From: an uncultured Erysipelotrichaceae bacterium
Lineage (GTDB): Bacteria > Bacillota_I > Bacilli_A > RFN20 > CAG-826
Assembly (NCBI GenBank): GCA_947303755.1
Contig: CAMYZF010000021.1
Span: forward strand, 1 to 17,084
Length of the DNA stretch: 17,084 nt
Direction: 5' to 3'
Made by a program: the position numbers and the translations under genes. Of the stretch, positions 5,788-13,177 are shown piece by piece (position 1 is the stretch's first letter; every line of letters starts with the position of its first letter). The notes below the pieces were generated by a model, which was not told the DNA's origin, ran no database searches, and worked only from the letters and a program-made list of their open reading frames with translations.

Positions 5788-8601
5788 ATGAATAAAGCAA
5801 TGAAAAAATTAATGTATGGACTCATACCTGTTTTCTGTATGGTTCTTTCCGGCTGCAGTATGTTTGGCAGCAAAAAGTCTTCTAAAAAGAAAACAACAAC
5901 TACCTCTGAAATAGATTATGAACCAGATGATGGTGATCCAGATACTCCGGATGTAGCACCAAACTTTATCACCGGTATTTCGATGAAATACACCAAAGAC
6001 TTTTTCATGCAAATCGGTGAATCATTGGATTTCAATGTTGTCTTTAAAGGTGGTGGAGATGATTCCCAAAAAGGTATTCGTTGGACATCTTCTAATCCAA
6101 AAGTTTTAACTGTTAGCCCGAAAGAAAAGACCCACCAGTGTGTTTTAACTGCCCTTAAAGAAGGCAAAACAAATTTAGTTGCAACTTCAGAATATAACCC
6201 ATCGCTTTCAGCGAAAGTCGGTATTTCAGTCATTGATAATTCAGGCTATACCTATATTTATCAGAAAAATAAAGATTCCAAAGATGAAAACAAATTCATC
6301 GATGATGAAGGAAATACACCAACCGATGGTACTACCGAATTAGCCGGTATGTCTGTTTCCTATCATATCGATACACCTACAATCGCCGTTAGTGGTGGTC
6401 AATCCTTAAAATTTGGTGATAATAAGAATGGTTTTGGAGAGATCGATTTAATCTTCCACAACACTCGTAAAGTTAGAAAAGTATCAATTTTATGCGCTTC
6501 AACCGCAAAACATATCGATAATGGTACTCAATATGGAACAAGTGAAGATCATGGTAGCTCTAAAGTATCCATTAATATTGGTAATACCGAGTATGTTGCT
6601 CCGCAGTTTACTCCAAAAAATTCTAATGAAAGCGATCCCGAATTAGATACAATCACCGGAATTACAGATAACACTGGTTCACTTTCTGGTGACATTAAGA
6701 TTCATTTTACTGAAGCTCACACTGATGATACGGATAGAAATAGAGGCGCAATCTATTTCCGTTCGATTATAATCGAATATTATCGTGGTAACTTAGATCA
6801 TATCGAAGTTGATCATTTTGATAATTACTTTGTTGGTACCAAGATGAGTGAGCAAGATTCCGAAGTTAAAGCTTATTTTACTGAAAGTAGTGAAATCGGT
6901 GTTGTAGTTACTTCTGATGCTAAATTCGAAACTTCTGGATTAAGCCAAAGCGGTGAATTCGTCACTCCAAATCCAAGTCAAACAGTCAATGTATCATATA
7001 CTTATGATTTCGGTGGAACTTCACAAACAAAAACCACCTCATTTACTATTCATGTTTATGAACGTTTAAAGAGTATGGCTTTAGAAGGATCACTAAAGAA
7101 AAATGCATTCCTTCTATATGAAAAGATGGACTATGATGGCCTTAAGATCAACTTGTATGTTGATAATGGTAGCCAAGAGCCAGCTTTCTCTTATGAATTA
7201 AAAGATTATGAAACCGAAGCATTCACTAATGAATTCGAAACTTCGCAAATCCGTTATTGCGTAACTTCGGATATGGCAAATGGTTATACTCTTTCGATTA
7301 AACATAAATTAACTGGTGTTATTGGTTCAAAAACACTTGCTAAGGGAGATATCGTTCTACGTGAAGTTTCCTCGATTGATATCATCTATAAAGATGGTGA
7401 AACCCCTTATAGTGCAACCTATAAAGAAGGTGATGAGATCAGCTATGCTGATTTTAATGCCAAAATCAATTACACAGATTCTTCAAGTGATACCTTTAAA
7501 TTCTCTGAATTAAATAGTCAAACATATAAGACTACTCCAACTCAAAAAACTGGCACAAAACGCTACAACTTAAGCACAACTCCATTATCAGCCGCGAGAG
7601 CCCTTGATAGCGGATTTAATATTACTGTTTTATCCACAATTAATAATGTGCAAGGAACTTTCCAAGTAAGCGCTGATCAATTTGATGTTGTAACAATTTC
7701 CAGTATCACTACTCATTTCTCATCGTTCACTAAAGATGATTATGAAGAATTTGATGAGATGAAATATGATGGTATCACTCTTGATATCGCTTATAGCGAT
7801 GGCACTAGTGAAACCGGCCTAACATTCGCTGCTGCAACTCAAAAAACTGTTAAAATTGATGAATTAAAAGATGGAGTAAATAAAGCAGTTAGCAAGCCAT
7901 TACTAACAGTTGAAGCTCCTGAAACTGCTTCACAAGAAATGGCTAATAATGGTTTCAATGTTAAATTTACTTCAATTTTTGATCAAACAATGGTGGCAAA
8001 TGTTGCTGTTCCTGCTAACGCAATCACTGTTCGTGTTTATGAACCACCAGTTTACACAAAAATCACCGATTCTAACGATATTGTCGATGGTGCTAAATAC
8101 ATCATTATTCATATATTGGATAACAAATCCAAAGCTTATATTTGGAATACGGCTTTAGAAAAAGAAGCTGCTGTCAAGGCTAATAACAAAATTACATATA
8201 CTCATACCAGCGCGATTGGCGAAACAATTCAGTTTACTGACAAGGAAATTGAAAAAGCCGCAATGACCATTAATGTGACTGGCACAGTAGATGGCCAAGT
8301 TGGAAGCGAAAAAACTTACGAATTCGTTAGATTTGATGGTCTAAAATTATCGACAACCAGCGGTGGCAGCTCATTTAGTTCACAAAGTGTTTCTCCATTC
8401 AAGATTCGTTTCACAGAATCTGAAAACGCTAGATTATTAAGTTCACCAAAATCTAATCCAGATCAAGCTCAACAAATCTATTATCAAGAGCAATATGATA
8501 CTTTCAAATCCTATAAGATTCCGAAAGATAATACTGATGGATTAAGCGGCAAATATGAAGCCGTACAACTTTATAAAGTTGGAGCAGATAATAATGAATA
8601 A
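5788..8601 (+). CDS. Large multidomain lipoprotein with tandem Ig-like repeats
   Basis: A predicted surface lipoprotein of 937 residues and unknown function. It has a type II signal peptide with lipobox LSGC (C23), then a Lys/Ser/Thr-rich linker (about 28-40). Residues about 60-150 resemble a bacterial Ig-like (BIG2) domain: WTSSNPKVLTV, then LKEGKTNLVA. Residues about 185-335 form a beta-rich module ending in IYFRSIIIEYY. Four Ig-like units of about 100 residues follow (about 336-425, 427-527, 528-637, 638-750), sharing a pattern such as MKYDGITLDIAYSDGTSE (658-675) and MDYDGLKINLYVDNGSQE (447-464). The last about 180 residues look like a module seen at the C-terminus of surface proteins, with IVDGAKYIII (765-774) near its start and YEAVQLYKV (923-931) near its end. 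No catalytic motif is visible. Adhesion or glycan binding is a guess from the Ig-like content. It overlaps the next lipoprotein gene by 8 bases, so the two are coupled. Confidence 0.85.
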   Translation: MNKAMKKLMYGLIPVFCMVLSGCSMFGSKKSSKKKTTTTSEIDYEPDDGDPDTPDVAPNFITGISMKYTKDFFMQIGESLDFNVVFKGGGDDSQKGIRWTSSNPKVLTVSPKEKTHQCVLTALKEGKTNLVATSEYNPSLSAKVGISVIDNSGYTYIYQKNKDSKDENKFIDDEGNTPTDGTTELAGMSVSYHIDTPTIAVSGGQSLKFGDNKNGFGEIDLIFHNTRKVRKVSILCASTAKHIDNGTQYGTSEDHGSSKVSINIGNTEYVAPQFTPKNSNESDPELDTITGITDNTGSLSGDIKIHFTEAHTDDTDRNRGAIYFRSIIIEYYRGNLDHIEVDHFDNYFVGTKMSEQDSEVKAYFTESSEIGVVVTSDAKFETSGLSQSGEFVTPNPSQTVNVSYTYDFGGTSQTKTTSFTIHVYERLKSMALEGSLKKNAFLLYEKMDYDGLKINLYVDNGSQEPAFSYELKDYETEAFTNEFETSQIRYCVTSDMANGYTLSIKHKLTGVIGSKTLAKGDIVLREVSSIDIIYKDGETPYSATYKEGDEISYADFNAKINYTDSSSDTFKFSELNSQTYKTTPTQKTGTKRYNLSTTPLSAARALDSGFNITVLSTINNVQGTFQVSADQFDVVTISSITTHFSSFTKDDYEEFDEMKYDGITLDIAYSDGTSETGLTFAAATQKTVKIDELKDGVNKAVSKPLLTVEAPETASQEMANNGFNVKFTSIFDQTMVANVAVPANAITVRVYEPPVYTKITDSNDIVDGAKYIIIHILDNKSKAYIWNTALEKEAAVKANNKITYTHTSAIGETIQFTDKEIEKAAMTINVTGTVDGQVGSEKTYEFVRFDGLKLSTTSGGSSFSSQSVSPFKIRFTESENARLLSSPKSNPDQAQQIYYQEQYDTFKSYKIPKDNTDGLSGKYEAVQLYKVGADNNE

Positions 8602-9268
8602 AAGATGTTTGATTATTCCTTTAATTGCAGCATTTTTGGTATGCTCAGGTTGTAACTCTCGCAGTGGTAAAAAAGGAAACAAGCAAATTGTTTCAACCTC
8701 TCAAAAGAAAACCGAACCTGAAAACACTAATATTCATTACGCTGGACAAGTCGCTCAAGGCGCTAATCATCCTGTTCCTTGGACGATTGATTATGAATCT
8801 TTTAAAGATCCAACAGGCGCATTAAGTTATGACGCCTACCATAAAACTTATGATTTTTCCGGTACAAATATCTATGCTTATGGCATGAGAGCAGTTACTG
8901 AAATCGCCAGAAATGTTGGTGGATCGCTGGTCCAATATCGAGGTTTTAAAGTTATCCATTTATGTGCTTTTGCTCATGAAAAATATCCAGATGGTGGACA
9001 ACTTCAAATCTCTGATGTTCAAGCTAGCAAACTAATTCTAGAAGTAGTTTCTTATCGAACTTATGACCCAAACGGAACATTCACAGTTATCGCCGGGGGA
9101 AAGCGTATCAGCGCTCCAGAAAATCCACCAATAAATGATTCTACTGTCAATCCAGAATTCAAAGTTCAATTTCTTGAATTCCCAATAAATGCAACTTCTC
9201 CTCAATTAGTGAAAATCCATAACGCTCAAAAGATATCTCAATATATTCAAGCGATAAGATTTGAATAA
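8594..9268 (+). CDS. Small lipoprotein of unknown function, coupled to the large lipoprotein gene
   Basis: A predicted lipoprotein of 224 residues. I place the start at 8594, 39 bases into the longest open frame, because it gives a proper signal peptide (MNKRCLIIPLIAAFLVCSGC) and because GGAG at 8581-8584 lies 9 bases upstream. The start falls inside the last codons of the large lipoprotein gene (8-base overlap), implying translational coupling and a shared transcript. The lipobox is slightly unusual: CSG precedes C20, with Cys at -3 where Leu or Val is usual. A Lys/Ser-rich linker follows (about 23-40). The rest is predicted beta-rich, with YRGFKVIHLCAF (115-126), a Gly-containing turn, and a terminal QYIQAIRFE strand. 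This layout recalls the beta module at residues 185-335 of the large protein, but identity is low by eye. No enzyme motif is seen. Confidence 0.78.
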   Translation: MNKRCLIIPLIAAFLVCSGCNSRSGKKGNKQIVSTSQKKTEPENTNIHYAGQVAQGANHPVPWTIDYESFKDPTGALSYDAYHKTYDFSGTNIYAYGMRAVTEIARNVGGSLVQYRGFKVIHLCAFAHEKYPDGGQLQISDVQASKLILEVVSYRTYDPNGTFTVIAGGKRISAPENPPINDSTVNPEFKVQFLEFPINATSPQLVKIHNAQKISQYIQAIRFE

Positions 9269-9276
9269 AACGAATA

Positions 9277-9303
9277 GGCGATCAAATGATTGCCTTTTCT
9301 TTT
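9277..9303 (+). terminator. Terminator after the first lipoprotein pair
   Basis: GGCGATC (9277-9283) pairs with GATTGCC (9288-9294), with one G-T wobble, around the loop AAAT. TTTTCTTTT follows. A strong candidate, and the only terminator seen after both genes, which supports a two-gene transcript. Confidence 0.8.
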
Positions 9304-9322
9304 AATGTATTAAACAATCTTA

Positions 9323-9328
9323 TATAAT
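9323..9328 (+). promoter_or_regulatory. -10 box for the Gly-rich lipoprotein gene
   Basis: A perfect TATAAT in TTATATAAT. The -35 position falls at the T-tract of the preceding terminator and matches poorly; a small inverted repeat, TTTAAT/ATTAAA (9301-9314), lies there. Transcription from here would give a leader of about 60 bases. Confidence 0.5.
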
Positions 9329-9335
9329 AGAAAAA

Positions 9336-9374
9336 GGAAATGAGTGAAAAACGTACGATTTCATTCATATTTCC
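9336..9374 (+). promoter_or_regulatory. Leader hairpin before the Gly-rich lipoprotein gene
   Basis: GGAAAT (9336-9341) pairs with ATTTCC (9369-9374), and GAGTGAAA (9342-9349) pairs with TTTCATTC (9359-9366), with one G-T wobble. This makes a 14-bp stem with a two-base bulge and a nine-base loop. It lies wholly within the predicted 5' leader, just before the ribosome binding site AAAGGAG (9383-9389). A 12-codon reading frame (9340-9378) overlaps it. It could be an mRNA-stabilising or regulatory structure; no known riboswitch class was recognised. Confidence 0.5.
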
Positions 9375-9395
9375 ATAATAGGAAAGGAGAATGTT

Positions 9396-10052
9396 ATGAA
9401 AAAAAGTTTAATTCTTTTACCACTTTTTGCATTAGTCTTAACCGGTTGTACACTTGGTGGAAGCAGCAAAAAAGGTGGTGGTGGTAAGAAGTCAAGCACC
9501 ACGTCTGAAGAAGGCGGTGGCGGTGAAGAATCAGGTGCAGTCGATTTTGATTTAACCAAAGGTTCACATACCGCAGTACTCGATTTCAGTGTCGAAGATA
9601 CTGGTTATAGTTATCCAAGAGCCGAAGCAGATGATACATCGGCAAAAGATGGTAATTTCGGTGGAATGAGTTGGAAGATTTTCCACACATATCGTGGAAC
9701 CTACACCGACGAAGAAACCGGACCCGCTTATTGGCTAATGATGAAAGACAAGGATGATTGGGATAAAACAAGCAATGCTTGGTTTGGCAACACTAAGAGT
9801 TTAGGTTCAATTGAATCAATTGAAGTTGTCGTCAGAAAAGGCGCTTCAGCTAAAAAGATTTATGACTTAAGTGTTGGCGATTCAGCTTTTGATTCTGCTC
9901 AAAGCGGCGGAACAGCCTTTGATGTTGATACAAAAGGAACATATTCTGGTTCAGGAAAAGGTTTCTTCGCTATCTCAACCAAAAAGGATACTGGCAAATA
10001 CAAATATAATGGCCAAATTTCCAAAATCACTGTCAAATACACAATCGAATAA
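9396..10052 (+). CDS. Small lipoprotein with Gly/Ser/Lys linker and C-terminal beta module
   Basis: A predicted lipoprotein of 218 residues and unknown function. The signal peptide ends in lipobox LTGC (C18). A strikingly low-complexity linker follows (about 20-47): Gly runs with Lys-Lys, Ser-Thr and Glu-Glu pairs. The body (about 50-218) looks beta-rich. It contains IESIEVVVRKGASAKK (139-154), IYDLSVGDSAF (155-165), GFFAIS (189-194) and a final QISKITVKYTIE strand. The order of strands resembles residues 185-335 of the large lipoprotein upstream (strand, VxIG-type turn, final IxxIxxxY strand) and suggests a common extracellular module. Two Trp-containing segments (AYWLMM, SNAWFG) lie in the middle. 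The start has an excellent ribosome binding site, AAAGGAG, six bases upstream. It has its own promoter and terminator, so it is a single-gene unit. Confidence 0.82.
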   Translation: MKKSLILLPLFALVLTGCTLGGSSKKGGGGKKSSTTSEEGGGGEESGAVDFDLTKGSHTAVLDFSVEDTGYSYPRAEADDTSAKDGNFGGMSWKIFHTYRGTYTDEETGPAYWLMMKDKDDWDKTSNAWFGNTKSLGSIESIEVVVRKGASAKKIYDLSVGDSAFDSAQSGGTAFDVDTKGTYSGSGKGFFAISTKKDTGKYKYNGQISKITVKYTIE

Positions 10053-10071
10053 TTAAACTTATCCTATTATG

Positions 10072-10100
10072 AAGGTGGGACTTGTCTCACCTTTTTTATT
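10072..10100 (+). terminator. Terminator after the Gly-rich lipoprotein gene
   Basis: AAGGTGGGAC (10072-10081) pairs with GTCTCACCTT (10084-10093), with one G-T wobble; closing the last pair leaves a tight loop. A T-tract and ATT follow. One of the clearest terminators in the window. Confidence 0.9.
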
Positions 10101-10127
10101 GAAATAAACTCCGGTTATTTCTATAAT
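10099..10127 (+). promoter_or_regulatory. Sigma-A-type promoter with internal palindrome for the fourth lipoprotein gene
   Basis: TTGAAA (10099-10104) and TATAAT (10122-10127) are separated by exactly 17 bases. The spacer is framed by a perfect inverted repeat, GAAATAA (10101-10107) and TTATTTC (10115-10121), separated by seven bases. That position would suit a repressor site. No known operator consensus was recognised. Confidence 0.7.
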
Positions 10128-10150
10128 TAAGTCAGTTAAGAGGGATTAAT

Positions 10151-10828
10151 ATGAAAAAGAATTTATTAGTGTTACCACTTACCGCACTCCTTTTAGTGGG
10201 TTGTAATACATCTTCAAAAGGATCAAAATCAAAATCAACTACTATTCCTGATGATGTTACCCCAATGGGGGATAAAGAACATCTAGGATATCGTCGTCTT
10301 GATGGTGCTCCAGAAAATGATAAAGAATACATTTACGGTATTTATCAAGCTAATCTAGATAAATATATCTATTTAAACGGCGATCATCACCGCGTTGAAG
10401 ATGAAGAAACTCATGAAGTTACAGATTATCCGTTCTATTTAACGACTACCGAAGATGTTAATAAAGCTGTCAAAGTCAAATGCCATTATGTAAGTGAAAA
10501 AGAATTTACTATCCAAATTATTGGCGGCGGTGAATTCCAAACATACGATGGTAAATTTTTAGAAGTTTACGAAGGTATCAAGGATGATGGTAAAAAAGTC
10601 GCTTCTTTAAGAGGTGATGTTAACGAAGCCCATTGGTATTATGTCGAAAATACTGTTTATGATGATGAGGAAGTCTATGTAAACGGCAACGTAATGAAAC
10701 TAAAATACGGTAGCTATGGTACTCAAGAAATTGCGATGGCGACTTATGAAGAATACGAATCCTTCTCTGCCTGCACTCCAAACTATTTCAGCACAAACTT
10801 CATCGCTCGTCTTTGGGAAAAGATTTGA
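10151..10828 (+). CDS. Small lipoprotein resembling the C-terminal module of the large lipoprotein
   Basis: A predicted lipoprotein of 225 residues with lipobox LVGC (C18) and a Ser/Lys/Thr linker (about 19-32). The mature part begins with a strand pair, EYIYGIYQANLDKYIYLNG (59-77), followed by FYLTTTEDVNKAVKV (95-109), FTIQIIGGGEFQTYDGKFL (119-137) and, near the end, LKYGSYGTQEIAMATYEEYESF. This order recalls the last about 180 residues of the large lipoprotein (YIIIHILDNKSKAYIW onward), and may be a stand-alone version of that module; I infer this by eye only. No catalytic residues are evident. GAGGG (10140-10144) lies six bases before the ATG. The gene ends in TGA directly followed by TAA. 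It has its own promoter and terminator and closes the lipoprotein island. Confidence 0.82.
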   Translation: MKKNLLVLPLTALLLVGCNTSSKGSKSKSTTIPDDVTPMGDKEHLGYRRLDGAPENDKEYIYGIYQANLDKYIYLNGDHHRVEDEETHEVTDYPFYLTTTEDVNKAVKVKCHYVSEKEFTIQIIGGGEFQTYDGKFLEVYEGIKDDGKKVASLRGDVNEAHWYYVENTVYDDEEVYVNGNVMKLKYGSYGTQEIAMATYEEYESFSACTPNYFSTNFIARLWEKI

Positions 10829-10848
10829 TAAAAATACTATTTTCAAAT

Positions 10849-10880
10849 AAGGATTGCTTAATTGCGATCCTTTTTTCTTT
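10849..10880 (+). terminator. Terminator after the fourth lipoprotein gene
   Basis: AAGGATTGC (10849-10857) pairs with GCGATCCTT (10864-10872), with one wobble, around TTAATT. TTTTCTTT follows. This separates the lipoprotein island from rel. Confidence 0.9.
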
Positions 10881-10899
10881 CTTAGAAAGTAAAATGGAG

Positions 10900-10905
10900 T
10901 ATAAT
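10900..10905 (+). promoter_or_regulatory. -10 box immediately before rel
   Basis: A perfect TATAAT ends eight bases before the rel ATG. A start site at the usual distance from the -10 box (about 10911-10913) would put the ATG at or within about three bases of the mRNA 5' end. The -35 position reads as a poor match and contains a small inverted repeat, CTTTC/GAAAG (10877-10889). Confidence 0.55.
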
Positions 10906-10913
10906 TAACGCAT

Positions 10914-13115
10914 ATGAGTGAAAAAGACGAAAAGTTAACATTGCACACTTTCGAACAAGTTGAGGAAGAATTTTTCGTCTACATTCGTGACGTTAAATCT
11001 CGTCAAAATATCCGTAAAGCTTATCTTTTTGCGAAAGAAGCTCATAAAGACCAATACCGCAAATCTGGTGAGCCATATATCCATCATTTAATCGAAGTTT
11101 GTTATATATTAACAACTCTACAATGTGGACCATCGACATTGATTGCTGGTTTACTTCATGATGTCGTTGAAGATACCAATATAACGTTAAAGCAAATCAA
11201 AGAAGAATATGGCGATGATGTCGCCGGTATCGTCGATTCATTAACTAAGATTCAAAGACTCAAGCTTTCTCATAGAAGCGAAGAAGACTTCGTTTACGAA
11301 GATCATCGTAAGATCTTTTTAGGAATGGCCAAAGATGTTCGCGTCATCGTCATCAAATTAGCGGATAGACTTCATAATATGAGAACTCTTTCTTCGCTCA
11401 GCGAAGATCGCCAAAAAGTTTTAGCGAGAGAAACTCTTGAAGTGTTCGCACCTATCGCTCACCGCTTAGGTATGAACTCAGTTAAATCCGAACTCGAAGA
11501 TCTTTCACTTAAATATCTTGAGCCAGAAAAATACGAATTAATTGTTAAATTAGTTGATTCAAAAGTAAAAAATGCATCTAAATCTTTAGATGTCTTCTCT
11601 AAAAAGATTGCTGATGATTTATTTAAAAAGGGTATTCCTTTCGAACTTCAATCTAGAGTTAAATCAATATATTCGATTTATCGAAAGATATATCAAAAGC
11701 ATCATAAATTTGAAGAAATCTTCGATATTCTCGCTTTGAGAATTATCACTGAAACCGAATTAAATTGTTACGAAATACTTGGCATAATCCACGCGACATA
11801 CACTCCAATATTAGGAAGATTTAAAGACTATATTGCCACCCCAAAACCAAACATGTATCAATCACTTCATACATGTATCCTTGATGGAAACGGCAATACC
11901 TTTGAAGTGCAAATTAGAACCAAAGAGATGAACGAAACCGCTGAAAGCGGTATCGCAGCTCATTGGCGATATAAAGAAGGCACTAAATACGATCCTAAGA
12001 AAGAACAAAAAGAGATCGAAGAAAAGCTTTACTGGTTAAGAGATTTCATAAATGTCAGTGAAAACAAAGACGTTGATGCTAAAGAATATATGAATACTTT
12101 GTCTCACGATATTTTTGAGGCAAATGTCTATGTCTTTACCCCGATGGGTAAGGTTATTAATCTACCAAGTGGAGCGACTCCTTTAGATTTTGCTTATAAG
12201 ATCCATACTGGTGTCGCTGAAAAAGCGGTGGGAGCCATCGTTAACAATGTCATGGTTCCGCTTTCTACCGAGCTAAAAACAGGCGATATCGTGGAAATCA
12301 AAACTTCCAAAGCTTCTCCTGGTCCAAATGTTGACTGGCTCAATATTGTCACAACAAACTTTGCGAAAAACCATATTCGTAAATTTTTAGCGAAGAAAAA
12401 TGCTGAATTCATGAAAAAGGATACGATTGCCAAAGGCAAGTCCAGCGCAGTCGAAGCTTTTAAAGCCTATGATATCGGTGAATCTGAGATGGAAAAACTC
12501 ATGAATGACACCAAAGTCTTTGAACGTTTTGAAGTATCTTCTTTAGATGATTTATATATCAAAATTGCTAGTAAGAATCCTACTCCTGGTGCAATCATTG
12601 ATTTTTTAAATATCAAACGAGTCACTAACGAAGTTCAAACCTCTGAAAAAGCGGGCAAGGATTCCGATAAAACTCCAGTTGTTATTCCTGGTGCAGGAAA
12701 TAAAGTTATGGTCACTTTAGGTAACTGCTGCACACCGATTCCTGGAGACGAAATAGTTGGTTATATTACCAAAGGTAAAGGTGTCACAATTCACCGTAAA
12801 GATTGTCCAAACATCGCCAACGAAAAACACCGTTTAATAGATGTTTATTGGAAGAAAAATTTAAAAGCTTCAACCTACCCAGTTGATTTAAAAATTGAAT
12901 GTCATGATCGCGCAAATCTCATTGTTGAAATCATGCAGATTTTTGCCCAAAAGAAAATTCCTGTCACTTCTTTGAATGCGACACTGCATAAACAAACTTT
13001 GACTACCACAGTGGCGGTGACTATTTATGTCGCTAATGCATCAGCACTTCAAGATGCAACCAACGCTATTAGTGGTCTAAAATCCGTCTACGAAATCACT
13101 CGAGCAACCCATTAA
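10914..13115 (+). CDS. rel: Bifunctional (p)ppGpp synthetase/hydrolase Rel
   Basis: Rel makes and destroys the alarmone (p)ppGpp and so controls the stringent response on starved ribosomes. The 733-residue product is full length for long RelA/SpoT homologues. The hydrolase domain keeps its HD motifs: HH (57-58), HDVVED (82-87) and DRLHNMRTL (151-159). The synthetase domain has RFKD (302-305) and PKPNMYQSLHT (310-320), the RFKD form being typical of bifunctional enzymes. The TGS domain (about 402-463), a helical stretch, the zinc-finger/CRH region with CC (605-606), H627 and C631, and a C-terminal ACT domain (about 655-733) follow. Both active sites look intact, so it should synthesise and hydrolyse. 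The start lacks a Shine-Dalgarno sequence and the mRNA may be leaderless. In Bacillus this gene follows apt; here it follows lipoprotein genes. No terminator was found before hisS. Confidence 0.96.
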   Translation: MSEKDEKLTLHTFEQVEEEFFVYIRDVKSRQNIRKAYLFAKEAHKDQYRKSGEPYIHHLIEVCYILTTLQCGPSTLIAGLLHDVVEDTNITLKQIKEEYGDDVAGIVDSLTKIQRLKLSHRSEEDFVYEDHRKIFLGMAKDVRVIVIKLADRLHNMRTLSSLSEDRQKVLARETLEVFAPIAHRLGMNSVKSELEDLSLKYLEPEKYELIVKLVDSKVKNASKSLDVFSKKIADDLFKKGIPFELQSRVKSIYSIYRKIYQKHHKFEEIFDILALRIITETELNCYEILGIIHATYTPILGRFKDYIATPKPNMYQSLHTCILDGNGNTFEVQIRTKEMNETAESGIAAHWRYKEGTKYDPKKEQKEIEEKLYWLRDFINVSENKDVDAKEYMNTLSHDIFEANVYVFTPMGKVINLPSGATPLDFAYKIHTGVAEKAVGAIVNNVMVPLSTELKTGDIVEIKTSKASPGPNVDWLNIVTTNFAKNHIRKFLAKKNAEFMKKDTIAKGKSSAVEAFKAYDIGESEMEKLMNDTKVFERFEVSSLDDLYIKIASKNPTPGAIIDFLNIKRVTNEVQTSEKAGKDSDKTPVVIPGAGNKVMVTLGNCCTPIPGDEIVGYITKGKGVTIHRKDCPNIANEKHRLIDVYWKKNLKASTYPVDLKIECHDRANLIVEIMQIFAQKKIPVTSLNATLHKQTLTTTVAVTIYVANASALQDATNAISGLKSVYEITRATH

Positions 13116-13148
13116 TTAGCCATCAAAAATTACTTCTATAATAATCAT

Positions 13149-13177
13149 TTGAACTTATAGTTATTTTAAACTATAAT
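13149..13177 (+). promoter_or_regulatory. Sigma-A-type promoter for hisS-aspS with overlapping palindrome
   Basis: TTGAAC (13149-13154), a 17-base spacer and TATAAT (13172-13177) make one of the best promoters in the window. A perfect 8-bp inverted repeat, TTATAGTT (13155-13162) and AACTATAA (13169-13176), fills the spacer and covers most of the -10 box. The leader is only about 23 bases, too short for a T-box. Confidence 0.72.

Noticed and set aside
5916..6233. 105-codon open frame on the minus strand within the large lipoprotein gene
   Set aside because: Antisense shadow of the coding sequence; no motif, no promoter, and no convergent gene layout to support it.
8555..8593. Upstream in-frame ATG that would extend the second lipoprotein by 13 residues
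   Set aside because: The extension would place charged and polar residues before the signal peptide, lies deeper in the preceding gene, and has no ribosome binding site, whereas the ATG at 8594 has GGAG at good distance.
11851..11880. Repeated ACATGTATC within rel
   Set aside because: Two copies of nine bases in a conserved synthetase segment; no further copies, so not a repeat array.
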